Assembly (NCBI RefSeq): GCF_964204865.1
Contig: NC_135263.1
Span: 5,768,501-5,832,500, forward strand
Source of the DNA: Styela clava
Lineage: Eukaryota; Chordata; Ascidiacea; Stolidobranchia; Styelidae
Length of the DNA: 64,000 nt
Direction: 5' to 3'
Shown here: piece after piece, positions 38,801 to 48,379 of the stretch
Layout: every line of letters starts with the position of its first letter
Numbering within the stretch: the stretch's first letter is position 1
The notes under the pieces: model-generated
What the model was told of the DNA's origin: nothing
The model's database searches: none
The model's input: the letters and a program-made list of their open reading frames with translations, nothing else
Made by a program: the position numbers and the translations under genes

Positions 38801-41800
38801 TTGAATTTTTGTAATCTGCATTCCTAACCCAAACTGGTTAATTACCAATCTCTTTTCAGCGTTGAGAGGTGTGTTTATTGCGGGGAACGTTGTACAAAAG
38901 ATCCCATATTTTTACGAACTCATGGAATCCCACACAAGCATATTTATTTACTCGGTTCTCGGATTCAAGTCCCATGCCCCACCTCACCCAGGGTGTAATA
39001 AATTGGATACAATGTAAAAAAAAACATGAGGTTTACTGGATGAACATGTAAAACTCAGCATTTTTATTCTGTTATCAACATTAACAAAAAAGTTCAAGTG
39101 AATTTCCCCTCAGCTTAGTTGCGACGTGCGTACTTTCACGTCCTTCCAATATCCTGTTTCACTCTATCAGATGCGTCAAGTCAGGAAGACGAAATATTAT
39201 ATACCTCCAAACTATACCATGCATGTAAAGTATGAAACACTATTTTTACCGTTTTGACTATTTTTATTAAGTTTTTAGTTCGCCCAAGGTATCTGTTGTG
39301 ACAATATATATATATATATATATATATATGTTGAGATGGAATTCTCGCGAGTCGCGATGATACCCCGCCTTGCCCCTAACCACCTTTTCAGATGGCCATA
39401 AATGTAGTAGCATAGCATAACTTTTTCTGTGATAATTACGGTTGTCACCGACAATAACAGTAGTTTAGAAACTAATTTTTCTCTTTTATTAAATATTTGA
39501 ATCTTGGGTGTCTCTGCTCGATAACCAATTTTGCCTCCCCGCGTCTTCCATTTTCAGTAGAATTGTGTGGTTATCATTTTTCTCCGTATTTTCTGGAATA
39601 AAGAATTTTTTCACTGGTTGGACAAAAAAACTTGGCTCGAATATAACCAAAGCCACTTATTCATTTTCGAAGCGTTGGCACAATGCCTAAACTTTCCGCC
39701 CTCACACTATTATAAGGCTGGCATTGTTAAGGTCTTTGTAAATGCTTGCTAATCGCCTTCTATTTTACTGGGCAGAATATCGCATCGTGGCATGGTTTCC
39801 CTGGACGTTGCCCATGGTACAAGATGTATAAAGAACACGACGATGGTCACTGTAGCTGGCATCATCATCCTTTATTCTTACCTTGGCACAGACTGATAAC
39901 TGTACAGTTTGAAATGAGTAAGTTACTTCAAACACAGCAATATTGATATTCAAATTCACCATCTAGTTCAATGATACATTGGATCATATAATTCGTGCGA
40001 GCAATTCTAAACCCTTAGCGTTGCAAATTCAATACCTGCGTACAATTTATTATCTATGTCTATGGTGTTACAATTCCCTAACTCCTAACAGATAGCTTGT
40101 GCGAATCGAACAACGCGTGTCATAAGATCAATCACCAAAATTATTGTGCCTGCGACTACTGGAAAGCCTATGTTAAATAAAGGTGCGGCCCGCGGTTTCA
40201 CCCAGGTATTTGTATCTGGCCCTCCTGTATTAAAGGTTGCACGTCACTAATGCAATGTGTTATCATAAACTACACCAATCACAAAAAATTGAAACATTCG
40301 AATCGGAACACCTGAAAGTTTTATGGGGAATGTCAGAAAACATACTTATATGATTACATTATCCTCGTGTATTTGATTTTATCTTTACATAGTATAATAT
40401 ATACAATGATATAAATTTTCGAATTTGAATTCAAACTTGCAGAACCGCTGACTTGGACTTCAGTTTCTCTTTGTCTGACATATTTATTGTATAAAACAGT
40501 ATTATTGTCTGGTTACATGCAAAATTTACAGTTTGTCTTTGTCTGACATATTTATTGTATAAAACAGTATTCATTGTCTGGTTACATGCAAAATTTATAC
40601 ATTAGTCATTTAATGGAAGCACACGAAGTGAGCCTATATGTCGAGTAATATGCACTGGATTCTTTTTTAAATTTTCAGATTAAATCATGATGGGATAGGT
40701 TACAAACTGAGATTCAAACTGTTGAATAAAAAAAATATTGAAATATATTTATTTAGGTCTTCAACGATATTTGAAAAATAAAACTCTCGGAATACCATTC
40801 TGGGATTGGACTGAAAAAGCTCTTGACATACCATACCTGATTCGTCTTCCTGAAATATATGATCCCATTCTGAAGAAATATGTTCACAATCCATTTCATC
40901 AAACCCATATACTAGCTCTAAATCAAACGTGAGTTAATTATTTTTCACCTTTCATTTTATTTTGATAATACATCTTCTACCTGTTTGTTGTCGTCGTGTA
41001 TTTATTTGTGTCATAGCCTGCTATTTTTCCAACGGTTATACTGTGGTTATGATGTCATAATTGCTCCGTGCTTTTTTTACCGGCCTGCGTGCTTGCTATT
41101 GCTTCCTGTGTTTTAGATTTTACTTCATTAAGCTGCGTTTTACTAACCTTTTACTTTGCCGTATGATGAACTGTATATTTCTTTCAAATAGGGATTTTGT
41201 AATACTGAAATTTTTTTAGGCTTCAACTAGTACAACTAATTTATTGCCGAGAGCCTTTTGTGTTTCAAGCAAGGTTTTCATAGCTGCCAATTTACATAAA
41301 CATTTTGTACTTTAAAACCTATAAACCATTTTTGAGAATATCATGTCGTTTAGATAAAAGCACTTGTGTATTTAATATTAATGGCGTTAGAACAGATTTA
41401 ATAATACCGTTATAATTCAGGCACACGAGGCGTCGGATATGGTATCCAGGCGTTTTAATGGAACACTTCTTCCAAAAAGCAACAACACGTGCACTTTTAT
41501 CTCATCATTATTACCATTTTGATTCAATTATTTCTACTTATTCTCATGACCAGGTGAGAAAATCTACTTTTATCATAAACGGTTGTTTACACCAAATATT
41601 CTCAAAAAAAATTTAGGACCTCCTGAGATATGCGCACCAAGATGGCGCACAACCTGAACTCAGGTTGTGTATCAGGTTAGGGTTCAGGTTACGACATCTT
41701 GGTGCGCGTGCTTCCGGAGTAACAGAATTTATTTCAACAGACCTTATGGCACGCCGAAGGAATGACGCATACATGTAGTAATTTTTTCCCCTTTTCATTG

Positions 41801-43971
41801 TTAAATTACTAATTCAATGCCGAGCTATTCTAAAACAGCTGGACACAAAGCTGGTATCAATCCAATCAGTATTTTTACCGGATTTGTTTAGTAAATCTGT
41901 AGTAAAATATTACGAAAATGGTTTTGTTTTAAATCATGTAGTATTTATCAAATACCTAATATTTGTGTATTAATATCTATAGATACTATAGTAGGCTACT
42001 TCTATTTTCAAAAACGACTAGACGTTACTGTTGTTGTTTTTTATTAAAGCTGTGTGCTTCCACGACTTCTAATCTACAAACTTGATTTCGTAATTCTTGA
42101 AGTTGTGTTGTTGTTTGTCGTATACTCTGTCTATATATTTCGAAAGAAGCACAGCTCCGCCTGATCACTTTGAATCAATGGCTTACAACCTTTTAAGCAC
42201 ATTTCTCCTTTTGCGTTTTTGTAACTCTTTATTTGCCTTTTTGAACGAAAAATGGATATTTTCACGTCACTACACTTACACATTCTGTTTCCGTTTAATG
42301 GATCTTAAACTAGCTATTCTTGAAACATTTTATATACGAAATATATACTAATATATTCATTTAGATTCATAACTGCTTCTGCTACGATCCACCACGAAAA
42401 ACTGACCCAGCTGGATGGTGTAACATAGGAATGCCCACAACAACGTTCGCCTCGTACGACCCAGCGTTCATGCTTCACCATAGCGCCATGGACCGCGTAC
42501 TTGTCATGAGAAGACACTTAGAAGAGGATGCGGGTGTTACTGATTGGACTTCTAGTCGGATAATTTCAGCGTATCCGGAAGTATGAAAAATTTGTATTAT
42601 TTTTTTGGGGCCCCCGAAGTATGCGAACCAAGATGGCGGACATCGGAATGTAATATGTGTACTAGGTTAAGGTTAGGCCATAATTTTAGGTATAAATACT
42701 ACGTGAGGCTCTTGGCTAGTCTTCGAACTGATAATAGGACCAAAATAAGGAAAATTGGAGAAAAATTATCGCCTAACCCTAACCTGTTACCCATGTTACG
42801 TTCCGATGTCCGCCATCTTGGTTCGCATACTTCGGGAGCACCCTTTTTTCATGATTTCAGAATATAAAGATGTATTCATATTTGTTTTTATATTTGTCTA
42901 CTTTAGTATATTCTGATAAAGAGTGAATTTAAATTTATCCCAATCATCGACACAGTCAGATTTATAGTACATCAGGAAACATAAATATAGACTTCTGTCA
43001 TTTGAGGAGTCTAATTTGATTTCGAGATACGACATAAAAATACCTATAATATCAATTTATTCGTACTTTGAAACTCGTTGCAACCTAGGATAATACGAAA
43101 GCACTGAAACAACCAATTGGTAATTTTTTACCATAATAAAATTTGGAACGTCAATTTGCCTTGCTGTGGTAATTGTCAGCGACTTCAAAATTGTAGACTT
43201 TTGACAGCTTCACGTCAATTACCGTATTTCATTTATATCAGAAAATATGTTCTTTAGCAGGGATTCTCAAACTCTTGATGTTACGAAGCCCGTGAAGAGC
43301 TTGACTATTATTTACAGAGCCTCATATAAAACTATCTATTGGAATTTATAGATAATGTCATATAATAATTACCGTCTTCTTGCCACATTTTGACGCTACC
43401 GTTGTCAGATTTTATTAATGCCGTTAAAGCTTTTTAGCTCACGAAGCCCCTGGGTTTCTCTTATAGCCCTAGTAGCGCTCCGCATGGAGCACGTTAAGAA
43501 TGTTTTTTGGTATACAGTTATTACTACACCTCTTCATTCACTATGTTAAATACATCGTGGATATTTTATTGCTGATTAGTCAATTTTATTTTTCATGCAA
43601 TTTCCTATAATTGTCGTATCTTTATGATTTAGGTATATCACGACTACTCCAACCCGATGAAACATTCATTCGAGTGGCCGTTGGCGCCATTTTGCAACAA
43701 AAGCATGAATCCTGAAGCCACCACAAGCAAGAACAAAGTTTGGACTTTGCATAGAAGTTATTACAATGAACAACTTTTTGGTTATAAATACGCAGATTTG
43801 AATCTCGGTGATTATAATTGGGAAGATTTGAAAAAAGATTTCAAGTACAATAATTTACACAGGCAATATTGGAATGATGAAGTTTTCGATACACAAATCG
43901 GACGTCTAGGTGAAAATTTCTGCTCTCACCCCTCTTACAGCAAGAATTCCGCGTGTTATTTTAGTTGCTAG
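35862..43971 (+). CDS. Secreted type-3 copper protein with TSP1 module (copy 1)
   Basis: Ten exons, all joining in phase and giving 533 residues: 35862-35961, 36369-36485, 37150-37266, 37589-37747, 38344-38450, 39776-39917, 40757-40928, 41421-41553, 42365-42580 and 43633-43971 (TAG). Residues 1-16 are a signal peptide (MKLVLLLVFVSRIAFG). About 34-112 is a linker plus a Cys-rich exon (CDHHKIYKEHGCCKCVC). About 112-165 is a thrombospondin type-1 module (WSKWSRWSKC). From about 166 comes the type-3 copper domain. CuA His are 206, 229 and 238 (WHGFPG; CSWHHHPLFLPWHR). CuB His are 347 and 351 (HDQIH) and 387 (MLHHSAMDR). GIPFWDWT follows CuA, as in molluscan haemocyanins and related tyrosinases. 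The likely role is an extracellular phenoloxidase (defence, tunic or cuticle hardening, or pigment), but oxygen transport cannot be excluded. The first four introns are all phase 1, so the N-terminal modules are exchangeable cassettes. It ends in a Cys-rich tail (SACYFSC). Confidence 0.87.
37287..37499. mobile_element. Palindromic MITE, type C, copy C6
   Basis: Starts GGGTTCTCCCGTAGTATTTG with CCAGGTTAGGGTTAGGCC, then ATTACGAGTTCGAGGACTG and CACAACTTGATGTAAAGAAG. It lies in the intron before the TSP1 exon of copper gene copy 1 and begins about 20 bp after the donor site at 37267. Confidence 0.8.
39305..39329. repeat. (TA)n microsatellite
   Basis: About twelve TA units, in an intron of copper gene copy 1. 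Confidence 0.9.
40462..40600. repeat. Two-copy tandem repeat (about 68 bp unit)
   Basis: CTTTGTCTGACATATTTATT and the following ATAAAACAGTATT...GGTTACATGCAAAATTTA occur twice in a row with few differences. It is intronic and non-coding. Confidence 0.9.
41616..41722. mobile_element. Palindromic MITE, type B, copy B3
   Basis: GCACCAAGATGGCGCACAAC at the left is mirrored by CATCTTGGTGCGCGTGCTTC at the right. It contains CAGGTTAGGGTTCAGGTT. It lies about 60 bp after a donor site in copper gene copy 1. Confidence 0.75.
42607..42843. mobile_element. Palindromic MITE, type A, copy A3
   Basis: CCCCGAAGTATGCGAACCAA at the left is mirrored by TTGGTTCGCATACTTCGGGA at the right. CATCGGAATG and CGTTCCGATG are mirrored inside. 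It lies in the last intron of copper gene copy 1, the same intron as A1 in the paralogue but at a different position. Confidence 0.82.
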
Positions 43972-45246
43972 ATTTTTTAGGTCTTTCGTATTAAAAAAAT
44001 GTTAAAGTTGATATTTTCGACTTCATTCGGGTTTTAGTTTCATTTATATATATTCCATTCAGTTCATTTGTATATATTACAGAAAAAAATAGAACCGAAT
44101 ATTTATTTTATCAACCCACATTTTAGACTCATTTTTTCGCGTTTTGTGTTGTGTAGTTTTTCTCAGTGTTCCATTAGCTATCTTCCGATACTTCGAGCAC
44201 GTAACCACCTTTTTATTTAATTTTGGTTTGAAGTGTTTTTGTCTTATACTATAATTACCATTGTGTATCAAGAAAATTACGTAAAAGCCAATAGATTTAT
44301 ATGTTCGTTACGTTTTGTATTTGCTAAGTTTTTTCCTCAACTTTGTTCATGTTGGGACTTCGAATCACGTTTGAAACTACGTCACTACGAAATCTCAGAA
44401 CGTTTTAACATTGATGCATGAATTTTTCTGAATAATTTGACTTCGACCATTAGTTTTGTACAAAATTAAGCTATTTTATAATATGATTAAAGCAAAGTTC
44501 ACTCGCCGATATGAAGGTCAGTCATTGTTGCACTGCTAGAACGGACTACAGCGCCACGTTTCAAAGGTGTGAAACCTGAGCCTGCCGAAAGCTATTGATA
44601 TCACTCACTATTAGCTAAATTGAATCAATATATAATGTTATATTTATTGTCTAATATTTGTTACCTCATATTCAAGTACACGCAAATATATAATATACAA
44701 AACGACATTTCTCTTCAAGTCGCGCCGGCTGCTCTAATTTTGCTTGAACCTTTTAGTTATCCTCGATCACCTTGGTATCCCCTTCTTCTGGCTATGAATT
44801 CAACATATATACTTTAAAAAAATAGGTGCCACAACATTTGCATCAAAACCATCTTATCCTAATCAATGTCGCATCGTCAAATGTGATGCAGTATGTGTAT
44901 ACATACTCTCAATGAATTTATTTGAAGTTTAAAAAAAACTTGCGAAAACGAAAAAATAAGCAACGAAAACATAATTTTTGAATGATTACCATGATACTGA
45001 AAATCGAAATCATACCTCAAACCGCCTTGTAAACGAAAAAAATGGGGTGAAACGTCCATGGGGAAAAAAGGTTGCACCCATGTACCGAAACACAAACGAG
45101 GATTTCAATTGATGTTTTGAAACAAAACCAGATCTAGTTATCACTAGTAGTTTTTTTTGCCTAGCAACGACTTCAATTTGCACTAAACACACACTCGGAA
45201 TTCTGGTTGAAAAATATTCATAGTTTAAAATGTATTTAAATATTTT
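43972..45246. other. 3' flank and intergenic interval
   Basis: AT-rich sequence after the copper gene stop. No canonical AATAAA is close to the stop, and TTATATATATATT-like AT runs are present. No gene or clear repeat was seen. Confidence 0.5.
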
Positions 45247-45913
45247 GGTACTCCCGAAGTATGTGCACCAGGTTAGACTTAGGTAATAAATTCAGGTACA
45301 AATACTAAGGGAGTCACTTGGCTAGTCGCAGAACTCATAATAAAACTAAAATAAGGAAAACTGGAATAAAATTATGGCCTAACTCGTACACATACTACGC
45401 TCAGGTGTCCGCCATTTTGGTTCACATCAGAGTTGGATCAATTGTAATTGATGCAATTAATTACAAAATTTTCATGTAATTGTAATGATGGCATTTTCAT
45501 TCTGTTTAATTGTAACTGTAATTTGCTAAAATTTTCTTCCGAAAACTGTGTTGAACCCCTTCCTGCACCATTGTCAGAATTTTTAAAATTTTTGAGCAGA
45601 CTGCGACATGCTGTAACAACTGCAGAAAGAAAATCAAGTTCTCAACCAAGGCTTCGTCAAACTTGATGACGCACTAGAAGAGCTGTTCATGGGGTCAGAA
45701 ACTTTTCGCAGCCAAACCTTCATCAAGTGCAATCCAACAGTTTTTGAGCAAGTGAAAATGTAAATACCAACCAAAATGGTATAATTGTAAATGTAATTTG
45801 ATATTTTTTGCAAGGAGTAACTGTAATGTAATTGAAAAATTTAGGGGAGTAATTGTAATTGAACTGAATTGACGTAATTGATCCAACTCTGGTTCACATA
45901 CTTCGGGAGTACC
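45247..45913. mobile_element. Palindromic MITE, type A, copy A4, split by a hAT element
   Basis: Left end GGTACTCCCGAAGTATGTGC and right end CACATACTTCGGGAGTACC are mirrored. The right part is interrupted after TTTTGGTTCACAT by the 464-bp hAT at 45428-45891. Without that insertion the copy is of the normal type A size. Confidence 0.85.
45428..45891. mobile_element. Non-autonomous hAT element (464 bp) nested in a MITE
   Basis: Perfect 16-bp inverted ends, CAGAGTTGGATCAATT and its complement, with an exact 8-bp target duplication GTTCACAT at 45420-45427 and 45892-45899. The inside has many TAATTGTAA words. The short open frame inside (45448-45666) shows no transposase motif. Confidence 0.92.
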
Positions 45914-46017
45914 AATATTTTAAATCTAAACTACCTCAATATGCAGCATAATTAATTAGCAGACAATAAGAATTTTTATAACAAGAAGACAGATGAAAAG
46001 AAAAACGTAGATGTTAT

Positions 46018-46023
46018 TTTTAT
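46018..46023 (-). other. Polyadenylation signal AATAAA
   Basis: AATAAA on the minus strand, about 50 bp past the stop codon of the YME1L-like gene. Confidence 0.5.
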
Positions 46024-46071
46024 TCTCGAACCTGGTTCCATTTGGAAATTTTTCTCGTTAAGTTTACAGAT

Positions 46072-48042
46072 TCACATCAAAACATCAACGGCTGGTAAAT
46101 CTTTAGCTGACGGCAATATACTATTCGGGGTTGGAGGGATTTGTTGCGATTTTCTTAGATTTGCGATAGCTTCAATAGAATTTTGGGTGAAAAGAACTTT
46201 CATTTCTTCCTGGGTTAGGGTTTCATATTTCAAAAGTGCTTGGGCAAGCAGTTTATGTTGCTGACCATATTTAGAAAGAAGTTTTTTGGCTCTTGTGTAT
46301 GAATCAGTTAAAATTGTATTCACTTCAGTTTCAATAATTCGTTTGTTTTCTGGACTCACGTTGTCATAATCATACGCAACAAAACCTAAAGTTTCTGACA
46401 TTCCAAAATTACAAACTAGCTTATAAGCGAGTTTTGTAGCAACATCTAAATCATTAGATGCACCTGTTGTAACATTTTCTTTTCCTGATAGAATTTCCTC
46501 TGCTACTCGACCTCCCATTGCAACATCAATTTGCGCCCGAATTTTTGCATTTGTGGTACTCAATTCATCATCCCGAGTTGGAATTAATGATGTATGTCCC
46601 AAAGCCCCACCACGTTGAGAAATAGTCACTTTAAAGATTGGCAAAGCCCCTGAAGTATGGTAGGCCACAAGGGCATGTCCCGCCTCATGGAAAGCTGTAT
46701 TGAGCAATTCTTTTTCTGTCCGTAATCTACTTTTGAGTTCAGGGCCCATTCTAAGTTTATCCAAAGCATGCTCAAAATCTTCCATTTCAACAAATTCTTT
46801 ATGTAATTGAGCAGCACGAAGAGCTGCCTGATTCACTAAATTTGATAGATCTGCACCAGTCATGCCCCCAGTTAAACAAGCAATGCTATCCAAGTCAATA
46901 TCACTGTCATGTACAGTTTTTTTCACATATAATTCCAAAATTTCCTTTCTTCCTTTAATATCTGGTGGCATGACATTAATTTCGGTGTCAAATCGACCAG
47001 GTCTTGTTAGGGCCTTATCCAACACTTTTCCCATATTGGTAGCACCCAGTACAATAACGCTTTCCTTGCTTTTAAACCCATCCATTTCTTGCAGAAGTTG
47101 GTTAATAGTTTGCCTAGCATACGGCTGAAGAGGGGACGATGTTCTGGCATCGCCACATGCATCTATTTCGTCAATAAAAATTATACAAGGAGCGTTTTCT
47201 CTTGCTTCAGCAAAAAGACCACGAATTCTTGAACTCCCAACGCCAACAAACATCTCATCAAATTCTGACCCAGACGCGTAGTAAAATGGTACTTTTGCTT
47301 CGCCAGCGATAGCTCTCGCCAGCAAGGTTTTTCCTGTTCCTGGAGGTCCAACGAGCAACATCCCTTTCGGAAGTTTTCCACCAAGATTTGTAAATCGATC
47401 TGGATCTTTTAGAAACTCAACAACATCTTGTAGCTCTTGTTTTACTTCATCAATACCCTTAACGTCATCAAAGGAAACGTCAGGAATCTCAGCTTTAAAA
47501 TCTGTTTTTCCAAATGAAACGAGTTTCTTTAACGGACTAGTTGACGCAAACTTGATCGAGACTGTACCTAATAAAAAGATGACTATTGAACCAACAATAA
47601 TCACTTTAATCAGAAATTTTCTCAAATCATTGATTTTTGCTTGATTTCTGGCTGCTGTTGATTGTAACCGTAATCCTTCTTGCAGCCCTAGTCTTATCGA
47701 AATTGCCTCTTTCTGGGAAAGCTTCAGTCTTTTTGACAAGTCAGAAACAGTTTTATCGACTTCGTCTTGTGACACCTGTTTATTATGAAGAAGCTGCTCA
47801 TTGGTTTCTTGTGTATTTATTGGGGCTCCACTGCCCCTGACCTGAAAAAATCGAAACGCAATACTGGATTTAGAGACATTTGTGTGGGGATGTATCAGTT
47901 TATTGTCATCAGAAAGTATCCGATTTACTGCAGATGAATGATAGCCGATTATTCCAGATCTTGTATGAGGAATATTTTTAGTAATTCCATGTGATGTAAT
48001 CCTTCTGCATATGAGAACACAAGAAGCTCTTTGTATGGACAT
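46072..48042 (-). CDS. YME1L1: ATP-dependent zinc metalloprotease YME1L-like (mitochondrial i-AAA)
   Basis: One uninterrupted frame of 656 residues. An N-terminal basic, Arg/Ser-rich segment fits a mitochondrial presequence. A single membrane segment lies at about 143-163 ([16 protein letters not shown]). The AAA+ domain has Walker A GPPGTGKT (232-239), the pore-loop area with MFVGVG (about 264), Walker B IIFIDE (287-292) and the second-region-of-homology arginines in TRPGRFD. The peptidase domain has the zinc motif HEAGH (452-456) and a later acidic ligand in GASND (about 531). In this family the protein forms a hexamer in the inner mitochondrial membrane with its active side facing the intermembrane space, and degrades and processes inner-membrane proteins. 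One membrane segment and the SGSEFDEMF string favour YME1L over the two-segment AFG3L2/paraplegin type. The length is somewhat below the vertebrate protein. There are no introns, unlike its neighbours, which suggests a retrocopy that kept a full frame. Confidence 0.92.
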   Translation of the reverse strand: MSIQRASCVLICRRITSHGITKNIPHTRSGIIGYHSSAVNRILSDDNKLIHPHTNVSKSSIAFRFFQVRGSGAPINTQETNEQLLHNKQVSQDEVDKTVSDLSKRLKLSQKEAISIRLGLQEGLRLQSTAARNQAKINDLRKFLIKVIIVGSIVIFLLGTVSIKFASTSPLKKLVSFGKTDFKAEIPDVSFDDVKGIDEVKQELQDVVEFLKDPDRFTNLGGKLPKGMLLVGPPGTGKTLLARAIAGEAKVPFYYASGSEFDEMFVGVGSSRIRGLFAEARENAPCIIFIDEIDACGDARTSSPLQPYARQTINQLLQEMDGFKSKESVIVLGATNMGKVLDKALTRPGRFDTEINVMPPDIKGRKEILELYVKKTVHDSDIDLDSIACLTGGMTGADLSNLVNQAALRAAQLHKEFVEMEDFEHALDKLRMGPELKSRLRTEKELLNTAFHEAGHALVAYHTSGALPIFKVTISQRGGALGHTSLIPTRDDELSTTNAKIRAQIDVAMGGRVAEEILSGKENVTTGASNDLDVATKLAYKLVCNFGMSETLGFVAYDYDNVSPENKRIIETEVNTILTDSYTRAKKLLSKYGQQHKLLAQALLKYETLTQEEMKVLFTQNSIEAIANLRKSQQIPPTPNSILPSAKDLPAVDVLM

Positions 48043-48379
48043 TTTCCGTATATAAGAAGGAGCAATTACAATACAGCAATAGGCTACTGTATAATTCTGA
48101 TAATGAACAAATTTGAGAATAATAATTTCAATGACAACTTGATAAGAATATAATATTGTAACTTGAAGGCAGGAAAAAAAATGTTTTTGAATATTTCTTT
48201 TATTGGGAATGAAGTTAGTCTACTATAAATCTAACTTTTAATTAAATTTTGGGTGTCAACCTGTATTTTCATATTTGAAATAACCAAATATCCATGGTTA
48301 TTGTACAGAACGAAGGTTCTGGATATTTCAAACAACTTTTTAATCGAATAAAGAAATAAGAGAAAGAGTCATTTCATTT

